A stretch of 64,000 nucleotides of DNA, taken from the NCBI GenBank assembly GCA_963750965.1, contig CAVVSK010000013.1, positions 62,001-126,000 on the forward strand, read 5' to 3'. The notes below the pieces were generated by a model. The model was given only the letters and a program-made list of their open reading frames with translations, was not told the origin of the DNA and did not search any database. The translations under genes were made by a program, and so were the position numbers. Source of the stretch: CANKHA01 sp963750965 (GTDB taxonomy: Bacteria > Pseudomonadota > Alphaproteobacteria > Rhizobiales > Xanthobacteraceae). Below are positions 9,353 through 17,738 of this stretch, in pieces (within the stretch, counting starts at the first letter, position 1; every line of letters starts with the position of its first letter).

Positions 9353-10180
9353 TCAACTCACTTTCGTCCATAGCGCTCTGACGAACTGCACCCGCATGCC
9401 GGCCCGCTCCATGTTGCGATGGCTTGCGGAAAGAAAGTTAGCGCCGCCGCACACAAAATCAGCGCCGGCGGCAGCGGCAGCGGCAATCCGTTGCGCCAAC
9501 AGCGCTCGATGCAGGCCGCGGCCGCGAAAACCCGGATCGGTCGCGGCATCCGCGCAGTAGCCTGTCTTTTCGTGCATGAACAGCGTTGCGGCCGCCGCTG
9601 GCCGGCCATCGACGCGGGCGAGATAAAGCGACCAGCCCGGCCGCCCAAGCCATTCTCGCACATTAGCTTTGAAGGCTCCGCGATCCCCGCGTTCAAATCT
9701 CCAACCGGCGACATACGCATCAAAAAAGTCATCGAGGAGTGCGGGATTGCCGACCGGCTCAATCTCGACACCTGGCGGCAGGACCGGAGCGGCCGCATCA
9801 GATTCTGCCACCAGCGCAACGTGAAATCCGGAATGGAAGTATCCGGCCTTATGCAGTTCGCGCGCCAAAGCTTCATCAAACAACCCCGGTATCAATTCGA
9901 ACTGGCCGTTGACACCATTCTCACGATACCAGGTGGCAATCGCCGCGATCTGCGTCTCATCGCCGGGGCCCATTCCTTTGACACTATTGAACAGAGGCAG
10001 CGGAATACGTCGCGCCATCAGCGCCATGCCGCCGTCGCCGAAGGCACGGAAGGCGACGCCGAACGGATTACCGGAGTTGCGCTCGACAACCTGCAACCGG
10101 GAAACCGCGTACGCGGTTTCGGCGGCGATGGTGCGGCGGACAAGATCGAGCGCGGGAAGCAGGCTCGGCTGGGGGAACAA
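9353..10180 (-). CDS. GNAT-family N-acetyltransferase
   Basis: 275 residues. The C-terminal half is a GNAT domain: acetyl-CoA motif A DPGFRGRGLHRALLAQ, preceded by RPAAAATLFMHEKTGYC; the N-terminal half is less conserved. The start is TTG at 10180, supported by GGGAGG about 8 bases upstream. Substrate unknown. Transcribed in the same direction as the HExxH protein gene 124 bp upstream. Confidence 0.85.
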   Translation of the reverse strand: MFPQPSLLPALDLVRRTIAAETAYAVSRLQVVERNSGNPFGVAFRAFGDGGMALMARRIPLPLFNSVKGMGPGDETQIAAIATWYRENGVNGQFELIPGLFDEALARELHKAGYFHSGFHVALVAESDAAAPVLPPGVEIEPVGNPALLDDFFDAYVAGWRFERGDRGAFKANVREWLGRPGWSLYLARVDGRPAAAATLFMHEKTGYCADAATDPGFRGRGLHRALLAQRIAAAAAAGADFVCGGANFLSASHRNMERAGMRVQFVRALWTKVS

Positions 10181-10267
10181 AAAGGCCTCCCGACGAAAAT
10201 TAACGAGCAGATGAAATCACGATTCAAGGAAGGTCGGAAGATCCGCTGCCTGCCCGATGAGCACGCT

Positions 10268-10301
10268 CGAAGGCCCATTCAGACCGACCATTATCGCTAC
10301 T
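10268..10301 (+). repeat. Decayed copy of the ahcY 3' end
   Basis: Aligned with 8558-8590 (end of ahcY) this stretch matches at about 29 of 33 positions with one missing base; shared blocks are GAAGGCCC, TTCA, GACCGA and CATTATCG. The encoded tail TDHYRY is the invariant AhcY C-terminus. Same orientation as ahcY, so the pair forms a direct repeat around a 1.7 kb segment holding the secreted protein and GNAT genes. Confidence 0.7.
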
Positions 10302-10303
10302 GG

Positions 10304-10972
10304 TCACCGTAGGCAGGCCGAGCTGACCAAAAGAGTGAACTTGTCGATCTCGAATTCCGTCTCCAGGTCGAGGCCGTGCAGCTTGAGCCATTGATCCTGC
10401 GCCAGGTAGGCCGGCTTTTCCCGAGCTGCCGGGCACTCGTAAGTGAGCCCGGCCAAATTCTGCAGGTGGTGGACCATCTCGTGCACGAGCACGGACAGCT
10501 CCGCGGGAGTCGTTCCGGTCCAGGCGTCAGGAAGGAAGATCGTCCGGGACTTATCGTTGTATACGGCGACGACGTCGCGCTCCTGCGCAACATGCATCGC
10601 TGGGTCGCGCATGCCGTCCTCGCGCCATTGGTCCGGCAGCAGGCCCTTGTAGCGCATGGCCATAAGGTTCATCGGAGACGCAAATTCGACCCGCGGCAGA
10701 TCCCCGATTGCCGGCAGGTCGAAATCCGTCGACAGCCAAGTCGCTATCTTCGCCAGCAAGGCTTCCATGGTACGGGTTTTATCCGCCCGGAATTCGGCCG
10801 CGCCGAAGTGGGGATAGCTAATTCCTGAAGCCCTATTGACCTGTAGCGCGGCCGCAATGGCCGGCGGCATCGGGATGTCGTAAGATTGCTCGGATGTTTG
10901 CGCATGTGACGGGTGGACGATCGCAAAGGTGACAAGCGCCGCGTAAGCATACAGCTTGATTTGCTTGGGCAT
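10304..10972 (-). CDS. Secreted putative zinc metallopeptidase-like protein (HExxH)
   Basis: 222 residues from the ATG at 10972, chosen because GGAGGG sits 6 bases upstream and the start gives a signal peptide (MPKQIKLYAYAALVTFAI, cleavage after SHA). The mature protein has HEMVHHLQN, a HExxH zinc-protease type motif, followed by CPAAREKPAYLAQDQWLK with a downstream Glu. It resembles DUF6647-type hypothetical proteins rather than a named peptidase family. Cleavage activity is not proven; the motif is the only functional hint. Confidence 0.75.
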   Translation of the reverse strand: MPKQIKLYAYAALVTFAIVHPSHAQTSEQSYDIPMPPAIAAALQVNRASGISYPHFGAAEFRADKTRTMEALLAKIATWLSTDFDLPAIGDLPRVEFASPMNLMAMRYKGLLPDQWREDGMRDPAMHVAQERDVVAVYNDKSRTIFLPDAWTGTTPAELSVLVHEMVHHLQNLAGLTYECPAAREKPAYLAQDQWLKLHGLDLETEFEIDKFTLLVSSACLR

Positions 10973-11136
10973 GGTGCCCTCCATCGCAGGGGTACAAAGG
11001 TCCCCGTGCGATGTTCCTTGCGCCCAGCCGTCCCGGCGTGCATTGGCATTTCTCAATGCGAAATCGGCTGCTAGCAGATGATTGACTGGCGTTAATTGGG
11101 TCACGTCCGCAGGCGAACACAGACAGAGAGGCGTCC

Positions 11137-11838
11137 ATGCTCCAACATGAACGCATAGCCGGGCTTAAACGCGTTCCGATTTTCGCCAAACTGTCGGATG
11201 AAGCGCTGGAGCGTGTCGCGCGCACCTGCGCATGGTCTCAGCACCAATCCGGCGGAGAGATCTTGAGTTTCCAGGATCCATCCACCGATGTCTTGTTCCT
11301 GTTGGCCGGCAGAGCGCGCGTGGTCATTCACTCTTTGGAAGGCAAAGCCGTGGTCTTTGTCGACTTGAAGGCGGGGACAATGTTCGGCGAGCTCGCAGCT
11401 ATTGATCGAAAGCCGCGCTCCGCCAGCGTCGAAGCGCTCGAACGATGCACAATCGCTTCATTATCCGCCGGGAAATTCGAAAGCCTGATGCTCGAACAGC
11501 CGAGCGTGGCTATTGCCACGCTTCACCATCTGACTGCCGACGTGCGGCGGCTATCGGAGCGCGTATTCGAGTTCAGCACGCTTGTCGTTCAGAATCGCGT
11601 ACATGCAGAATTGCTGCGTCTGGCGCGCGAAGCAGGTGGCCGGCAAACCGAGGTCGTGTTTTCCCCTGCGCCCTCGCTTTCGGACATTGCCGACCGCATC
11701 AGCACGCACAGGGAGGCAGTCTCGCGGGAGCTCAGCCGGCTCACCACGATCGGTCTGCTCCGGCGCGAAGGTAGCGACCTCAGAATCACAAACGTAGCGA
11801 AACTGGCAAAGCTCGTGGACGAGGCAAGAGGGGATTAG
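11137..11838 (+). CDS. Crp/Fnr-family transcriptional regulator with canonical cAMP pocket
   Basis: 233 residues. The N-terminal cyclic-nucleotide domain has the phosphate-binding cassette FGELAAIDRKPRSASVEA, the Glu and Arg-Ser pattern found in true cAMP-binding Crp proteins; no Fe-S cysteine cluster as in Fnr. The C-terminal HTH is SLSDIADRISTHREAVSREL. It overlaps the end of the PAS-cyclase gene by 4 bp in convergent orientation. A remnant of a paralogue is at 13.6 kb. Binding cAMP made by one of the neighbouring cyclases is an inference. Confidence 0.92.
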   Translation: MLQHERIAGLKRVPIFAKLSDEALERVARTCAWSQHQSGGEILSFQDPSTDVLFLLAGRARVVIHSLEGKAVVFVDLKAGTMFGELAAIDRKPRSASVEALERCTIASLSAGKFESLMLEQPSVAIATLHHLTADVRRLSERVFEFSTLVVQNRVHAELLRLAREAGGRQTEVVFSPAPSLSDIADRISTHREAVSRELSRLTTIGLLRREGSDLRITNVAKLAKLVDEARGD

Positions 11839-13545
11839 CCGATCGACAGCTGCGGGCCGGCTGCGGCGGCGGCTTTGGATGGCCCCAAGCCATCCATGCG
11901 CATCCCCAAAATGTTGTAGGCCGGGACCGGCCGGTGAAATCCCTTCAACACCAGATCCCCGATCGGCGCGGCTTCAATGCTGGTCTCCACCTTTGCGAAG
12001 ACGCGTTGCGCAACGAGTATTTGAGTGTCCTTGGCCTCGCCGCAAAGCCGGGCAGCGAGATTACAAGCCGGGCCCACAGCGCCATAGTCGAGCCGTTGCT
12101 CGAAGCCGATCGTGCCGATCGTCGCGTAGCCTCCGGCGATGCCCGCTCCGAAGCCAAGCTCATGGCCCCGCTTTCGCCAGCTTGCTGACAGCGCGGTCAA
12201 TGCTTCCCGCATGGCAAGCGTCATGCGGATCGCCTGTAATTCGTGGTTCTCAACCGGCACGGGCGCATTGAACAGGATCATCATGCCGTCTCCGGCGAAA
12301 TGCTCGATCGTTCCGTCGTGCGCAATGATGATGCGGCCGAGTTCTGCGTGATACTGGCGTAGCACGCTCATGACCTCTTCCGGCTCCGCGCTCTCGGTAA
12401 ATCCGGTGAAGCCGCGCAGGTCGACATACACCACCGTGATCTCCGAGCGGCGCGTCTTCAGCGAATCGTCCGCATCGCCGGATATGATCAGGTCGCTGAT
12501 TTTCGGCGAGAGGAATCGCGTGAGCTTGGAAAATCGCCCAAGCTGCGAGACCTGTTCGGCAACGCGCGTTTCGAGCTTCGCATTCCATTCGGCGAGTTGG
12601 GCTGCCTGTTCCTCCACCTGCCGGTTCTTGTCTTGAATCTCGCTGAACAGCGCTTCAAGCATCCGGTTCTTTTCCGTAATGAGCTTGTTGGCCTCCTCGG
12701 TCCGCTGCTTGGCCTCAAGCAGTTCGCGCTCGGCCTGTTTTTGCTCGGTGATGTCGGTCATCACCGTGACCGTTCCGCCTGCCGCCGCCCGGCCGGCGGC
12801 GAATGCGATACCACCGGCCGTCCGGCGTGTGGTCCTCGAAGCTCTTGCCCGTGGGATTGCGCAGACTCTCGACGCGCTTGGCGACCAACGCATCGACCTC
12901 GCCCTCGCCGTAATAGCCGTTCTCAGCCAGATAACGCAGGAAATCAGGATAGAAACGGCCCGGTTCCAGTAACTCTCGCGGCGCCCGGTACATCTCTTTG
13001 AAGCGATCGTTGCAGGTGACGATGCTTAGATTGTCATCGGTGTAGACAAGGGCGCCCGGCATGTTGTCGAGCGCGACATGCAGTTGCGCCTCCTTCTCCG
13101 CCAGCTTGCGTTCGGCCTGTTTTTCTTCGGTGACGTCAGTCATCACGGTGACGGTGCCGCCGGCCGGCGAGCGGCGCCGGCGAATGCGATACCACCGGCC
13201 GTCCGGCGTGTGGTCCTCGAAGCTCTTGCCCGTGGGATTGCGCAGACTCGCCACGCGCTGCGCCACCAGGGCGTCGACATCGCCGTCGCCGTAATAGCCA
13301 TTCTCCGCCAGATAATGCAGGAAATCGGGATAGGGACGGCCGGGCTGCAGCAGCTCTCGCGGCGCTCCGTACATCTCCCTGAACCGCTCATTGCAGAAGA
13401 CGATATTGAGATCGTCGTCCGTGTAGACGAGCGCGCCCGGCATGTTGTCGAGCGCAACATGGAGCTGCGCCTCGATCTCGGTTGGCCGCTGATCGCCAGT
13501 GATAACCTGTCGCAGGTGTGCCACGGCTGCCTCCGGACCACACAT
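11835..13545 (-). CDS. PAS-PAS class III adenylate/guanylate cyclase, one frameshift
   Basis: Reconstructed 569-residue cytosolic protein. Two almost identical PAS domains (ALVYTDDDLNIVFCNERF and ALVYTDDNLSIVTCNDRF, each ending WYRIRRR and TVTVMTDVTE) are followed by a coiled-coil segment (KQRTEEANKLITEKNRMLEA) and a cyclase domain (VYVDLRGFTGFTES, HFAGDGMMILFNAP) that keeps both metal-binding Asp. The frame breaks in the second PAS around 12779-12790: relative to the first PAS copy it has one extra base in a GGC-rich run. Either a sequencing error or a split gene. Likely makes cAMP under PAS-sensed signals. Confidence 0.88.
12728..13486 (-). repeat. Tandem duplication of the PAS-encoding unit
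   Basis: Two adjacent copies with a 381 bp period (127 residues) inside the cyclase gene; the spacing becomes 382 bp across the frameshift, locating the extra base in the downstream copy. Long stretches such as GRWYRIRRR and RNPTGKSFEDHTPD are identical, so the duplication is recent or maintained by gene conversion. Confidence 0.85.
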
Positions 13546-13710
13546 TAGGCCTCTGGGGAGACATTGCCCAGCCTCACCGTCCCGGTCCGCCAGGTGCAGC
13601 TCTGGGCCACCCGCTCCAAAGCAGAGTTGGCCAGCTCGGCCAAAATCGGGATCCGTTTAAGGGCGGGTACGCACTCATGCCGAAGCAAGGCAGCCTCCCT
13701 GTCTCTGCCT
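13545..13710 (-). pseudogene. Remnant of a second crp-like gene (5' end only)
   Basis: The minus strand encodes LLRHECVPALKRIPILAEL then ALERVAQSCTW, clearly related to the first 35 residues of the Crp-like regulator at 11137 (LQHERIAGLKRVPIFAKL, ALERVARTCAW). DNA similarity extends into the leader (GCAGAGACAGGGAGGC against ACAGACAGAGAGGC). The similarity stops after about 45 residues, just where the PAS-cyclase gene begins. There is no effector or HTH domain, so not functional. Confidence 0.75.
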
Positions 13711-13766
13711 GAATAGACCCAAGTCCTATAAGATGGCCACCTGGCGCAGCCCAGCGATCCACTACG

Positions 13767-16700
13767 ATGGCATGCATTGGTTGCGGTTTCGAGTTGTTGG
13801 GGGAATTTTCCTTCTGTCCGCGCTGCGGGCGACGGCAGGCTTTTGCATGCCCGGCGTGCGGGTCCTCGTGGGACGCTGATTTTGCATTTTGTGTCCGGTG
13901 CGGCACGGCGCTCGCGCCTCGTACTACGACGAAAGAGGCGACCCACCGAGAAGCAGACAGACGCCAAGTAACGGTGCTGTTCGCCGACGTCACCGATTTT
14001 ACCAGGCTTGCTGAAGCGCTCGACCCTGAAGACGTCCGCGCGCTGCAGAATGCGATATTCGAAACATTCGGGCGGGCCGTTACGCGCTACGACGGGTTCG
14101 TGGAAAAATTCGTGGGCGACGCGGTAATGGCGGTGTTCGGTGCGCCGGATGCCCATGAGGACGATCCGGAGCGGGCGCTGCACGCTGCGCTTGCCTTGCT
14201 CGACGGCAGCGCGCAACTGAGCAAGCTTTGGGAGCCGCGCCTTGGAAAACCGCTGAATCTGCACATCGGGATTCACACCGGCCCGGTTGTCGCCGGAAGC
14301 TTCTCCAATGCAGCGGGAGTCTCCTACGCAGTGACTGGCGACACGGTGAATACGACCGCCCGTCTCTTAGCGGTAGCTTCGAACTCGATCCTTGTGTCTG
14401 ATGCTACCCACGCGCTCACCCGGCATCGTTTCGCATTCGAACAAACCCGTGAAATGACTCTGCGCGGCAAGTCGGCGCCGATCGTGGTTCACCGTCTCCT
14501 CGGCCCGCTTGCCGAGCCACGTTCGGCGCGTGGGCTAGCGACGCACGGCATGGTCGCGCCGATGATTGGGCGCATCGAGGAGCTTGGCCAGCTTCTCGCA
14601 GCGTTCGAGAACATGCTGCGCGGACAAGCCCAGCTAGCATGCCTGATCGCAGAGGCCGGCATGGGCAAGTCGCGGCTTATCGCGGAGTTCCTCAAACGCC
14701 TAGAGTCGGACGGACGGCTCTCGAGCATAACCGTGCGCCAGACGGCATGTTCGTCGCTCACTGCGCCTACCTACGGCATCTTCGCATCGCTCTTACGCGA
14801 AGCCTACCAGGTCGAAGCCGACGACCCGCTCAATGTCGCCCGGCAAAAGCTGGAGGCGGGCGTACGCACGTTGGACGGTCCCGTCGAGGTGGCGGGAGCC
14901 ATTGCGCCGATGCTGCGCTACGTGCTTGGCATCGAGCCGATGCGGGCTGGCGACTTCGAGCCCGAACAGCTCAAGCGCCAGATCTCGCTGGCGATACGCA
15001 TGCTGATCGAGCGGCGACTGCAACAAAGTCCGCTCATGGTCATCGTAGAGGATCTCCACTGGGCCGACGCAGCCTCGGTGGATCTGCTGTGCGACATCGT
15101 GGATCATTTTGCGAACCGGCCCTTGATGGTGCTCGTGTCGCACCGCTCCGACATGCCCGCGCTGGTGACGAATCGGGTGGCACAGTCCATCATCCAGCTT
15201 GCACCGCTCGTCTCTGACGATATCCGGACCCTGGTCAGCGAATTGTTCGGCCCGGTGGACGGAGCCGAATTCACGCACGTGCAATCGTTCGTCGCGACCC
15301 GATCGGGAGGCAATCCCCTGTTCGCGGAGGAGATCGTCCGCAGCCTGGTGACCGGCGGAGCGCTCGTTCGCGAAGGCGATCGTTGGACATGCGCGACCGC
15401 GCGCGAAGCCGCCAGAATTCCGCCCACGCTGCACGGGCTACTGCTCTCCCGGGTCGATCGACTTACCCTCGGCCACCGGCGACTGTTGCAGCAGGCCGCG
15501 GTGCTAGGAATGGAGTTCGACAAAGCGCTTCTGCTTGAGATTGCGAGCGACGTCAGCGATGCCGATGTCCTACTCGATGGCCTTATCGAATCCGGTTTTA
15601 TCCAGCAGGTGGGGCATGGGCGAGAGCCAAGCCGCTACAGGTTCACGCACGCCCTAGTTCACGAGGTGGTGTACCAGAATCTCCTTCTGTCCCGACGGAC
15701 GGAGCTGCACGAACGGGTCGGCCGCGCGCTCGAACGCGCCGCCGGAGCGCATCCTGGACGGTTGAGCGACCTGGAAGCTCTTGGGTATCACTGGAGTTTG
15801 GCACCGGACAAGGCCAGGGGCGCGCGCTACCTGATGGCGGCCGGCGACTGGGCGCGTGGGCTCTATGCCAACGACGACGCGATCCGCCACTACGAGCGCG
15901 CGTTGCACACGCTCGCCGATTGTCAGGCTTGCCATACCGAGATGCAGACGGTGCGCGAGCGGCTAGCGGATCTGCTGGCGCTCGCCGGGCGGCGGACAGA
16001 AGCGCTGGAGCACTACGAAACGTTGCGACAAGCGATCGAGACCACAGCCGATGGGGCCGATATTGCGCGACTGCATCGTAAGATCGGCTGCCTGCACTGG
16101 GAAGCCGGCGACCGCGCGAAAGCCAGCGTCTGCCTCACGCGGGGTCTCGAACGGCTTGGCTCCGAGGGCAATTCGATCGAGCGTGCTCAATTGTTTCAGG
16201 AGATCGGCCGGCTTGCGTTCCGCGCGGGCGACAACGCAGCAGCTATCGACTGGGCCAGGAAGGCGTTGGCTGAAGCAGCCAGCGAACTAGGTGCCGCCGT
16301 CGACGGAGAACGCGCGCACGAGGCGGCCGCGACGCGGGCACAAGCTTGCAATACACTAGGCGTCGCGCTGGCGCGCACCGGCTCCCTCGGCGAGGCGGTC
16401 GACCAGATTGAGCAGAGCATCAGGCTCGCGGAGGCGCACGACCTTCCACAGGCCGCCTGCCGCGGCTATGCGAACCTCGGCGTGCTCTACAGCTCCCTCG
16501 ATCCGCGCCGAAGCATCGACACCTGCCTGCGCGGACTTGAGACCGCGAAAAAGATCGGCGATCTTGGCTTCCAGTCGCGGATCTACGCAAACCTCGCGGT
16601 CTCCTATTGCGCGCTTACGGATCGTTGCGAGGCGCAGGGCGTACAAGCCGCCCGGATGGCTATCGATCTCGACCGTCGGCTCGGGCTGGTCGATCACCTC

Positions 16701-16967
16701 GCAGTGCCGCTGATCGTGCTTGGCCAGATTTACCAGTGCCAGGGTGAATATGCCGTGGCCTTCACTTCGTTTGAGGAAGCCCTCGAATTGGCCGAAAAGG
16801 CCGGCGAACCTCAACTTCTTTTCCCGTGCTACGACGGGCTGGCTACTTTACATCTCGATACCGGGAACCAAGCGCTGGCCGAGGTCTACCTGGCAAAGTC
16901 GAAGGACGTGTGCGAGCGCGCCGGAATCGATCCCGACGCATTGATGGTCTTGCCGTTTCTCAGTTGA
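13767..16967 (+). CDS. Zinc-ribbon / class III cyclase / AAA-ATPase / TPR signalling protein
   Basis: 1066 residues. Residues 1-46 hold four CxxC pairs (C3/C6, C17/C20, C28/C31, C42/C45), a double zinc ribbon. A cyclase domain follows (VTVLFADVTDFTRLAEAL, FVEKFVGDAVMAVFGAP; both metal Asp present), then a STAND-like AAA_16 ATPase with P-loop AEAGMGKSRL near 297 and Walker B VIVEDLHWAD, then about 400 residues of TPR-like helices. No membrane segment. This architecture is common in Rhizobiales and Actinobacteria, but ligands and outputs are mostly unknown. The redoxin gene starts 13 bp downstream. Confidence 0.93.
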   Translation: MACIGCGFELLGEFSFCPRCGRRQAFACPACGSSWDADFAFCVRCGTALAPRTTTKEATHREADRRQVTVLFADVTDFTRLAEALDPEDVRALQNAIFETFGRAVTRYDGFVEKFVGDAVMAVFGAPDAHEDDPERALHAALALLDGSAQLSKLWEPRLGKPLNLHIGIHTGPVVAGSFSNAAGVSYAVTGDTVNTTARLLAVASNSILVSDATHALTRHRFAFEQTREMTLRGKSAPIVVHRLLGPLAEPRSARGLATHGMVAPMIGRIEELGQLLAAFENMLRGQAQLACLIAEAGMGKSRLIAEFLKRLESDGRLSSITVRQTACSSLTAPTYGIFASLLREAYQVEADDPLNVARQKLEAGVRTLDGPVEVAGAIAPMLRYVLGIEPMRAGDFEPEQLKRQISLAIRMLIERRLQQSPLMVIVEDLHWADAASVDLLCDIVDHFANRPLMVLVSHRSDMPALVTNRVAQSIIQLAPLVSDDIRTLVSELFGPVDGAEFTHVQSFVATRSGGNPLFAEEIVRSLVTGGALVREGDRWTCATAREAARIPPTLHGLLLSRVDRLTLGHRRLLQQAAVLGMEFDKALLLEIASDVSDADVLLDGLIESGFIQQVGHGREPSRYRFTHALVHEVVYQNLLLSRRTELHERVGRALERAAGAHPGRLSDLEALGYHWSLAPDKARGARYLMAAGDWARGLYANDDAIRHYERALHTLADCQACHTEMQTVRERLADLLALAGRRTEALEHYETLRQAIETTADGADIARLHRKIGCLHWEAGDRAKASVCLTRGLERLGSEGNSIERAQLFQEIGRLAFRAGDNAAAIDWARKALAEAASELGAAVDGERAHEAAATRAQACNTLGVALARTGSLGEAVDQIEQSIRLAEAHDLPQAACRGYANLGVLYSSLDPRRSIDTCLRGLETAKKIGDLGFQSRIYANLAVSYCALTDRCEAQGVQAARMAIDLDRRLGLVDHLAVPLIVLGQIYQCQGEYAVAFTSFEEALELAEKAGEPQLLFPCYDGLATLHLDTGNQALAEVYLAKSKDVCERAGIDPDALMVLPFLS

Positions 16968-16979
16968 GATGGAGGGTCC

Positions 16980-17651
16980 ATGACCACGACAGAACGCCGC
17001 TCGCCGGTCCGCGTAGGAGAGCCCGCTCCAGAATTCGTGCTACCCGCCGTGAACCGGGAGGGCACCATATCCCTGTCCGACTATCGCGGCAGGACGCCGG
17101 TGCTACTCGCCATGATGCGTGGGCTCTCTTGTGCATTTTGCCGGCGCCACATCGCCCAGCTCGGCGCAACGCGCCAGAAGCTGCAGGCGCTCGGAGTTGA
17201 GGCCTTGGCCATTGTCGCCATGCGGCCGGAACGCGTGCGGCTCTATTACAGCTATCGGCCGGTGAACGTGCCGCTGGCGGCCGATCCGGAATTGGTTACG
17301 CATCGTGCCTACGGCGTGCCGCAGCCGCCATTGACACCAGATATCCTTCAGGCCGTGGAGAGCAGGCACATTGAGCTGGCCCGTGACCTGCAGATTCCTT
17401 CGCCTGACCTCGTGGGGATCAAGCGCGCGCTGACCGAGCGGGACGGCTTCGTTCCAGTGGAAGCCGAACTGAAAGACCGGCGCGATTGGTCGGACCGCTA
17501 CGGCGGGCAGAGGATCGGACAATTTTTGGTCGATCGCGAAGGAATTGTCCGCTGGGCCAATATCGAGGGCGAGAAGGACGGGTTGGCAGGCCTGGAGAAG
17601 TTTCCGACCGACGAAGAATTCCTTGACGCTACACGACAGTTGGAGCGCTGA
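16980..17651 (+). CDS. Peroxiredoxin-like (AhpC/TSA redoxin) protein
   Basis: 223 residues with a thioredoxin fold: APEFVLPAVNREGTISLSDY, then MMRGLSCAFCRRHIAQL with CxxC in the peroxidatic/active-site position, and a C-terminal GQFLVDREGIVRWANIEGE. Cytosolic. The ATG is 13 bases after the cyclase-AAA stop behind GGAGG, so probably co-transcribed with it. The central region (about 95-165) is longer than in typical AhpC proteins. Reduction partner unknown. Confidence 0.85.
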   Translation: MTTTERRSPVRVGEPAPEFVLPAVNREGTISLSDYRGRTPVLLAMMRGLSCAFCRRHIAQLGATRQKLQALGVEALAIVAMRPERVRLYYSYRPVNVPLAADPELVTHRAYGVPQPPLTPDILQAVESRHIELARDLQIPSPDLVGIKRALTERDGFVPVEAELKDRRDWSDRYGGQRIGQFLVDREGIVRWANIEGEKDGLAGLEKFPTDEEFLDATRQLER

Positions 17652-17738
17652 GGAAAGGCATTCCCAACCCTCTCTCGGTGGGGAAGAGCGAGAAGAACTC
17701 GCCTTGTTCCCACCGAACTCGGGTGCTATCTGCCCCCT

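Noticed and set aside
9419..10312. 297-residue plus-strand frame opposite the GNAT gene
   Set aside because: Shadow of the GNAT gene; only its last residues match AhcY, which is explained by the duplicated ahcY tail.
10224..10436. Minus-strand frame with a SSDNGRSEW-like run that recalls transposase catalytic motifs
   Set aside because: Too short and no other transposase feature; lies over the ahcY-tail remnant.
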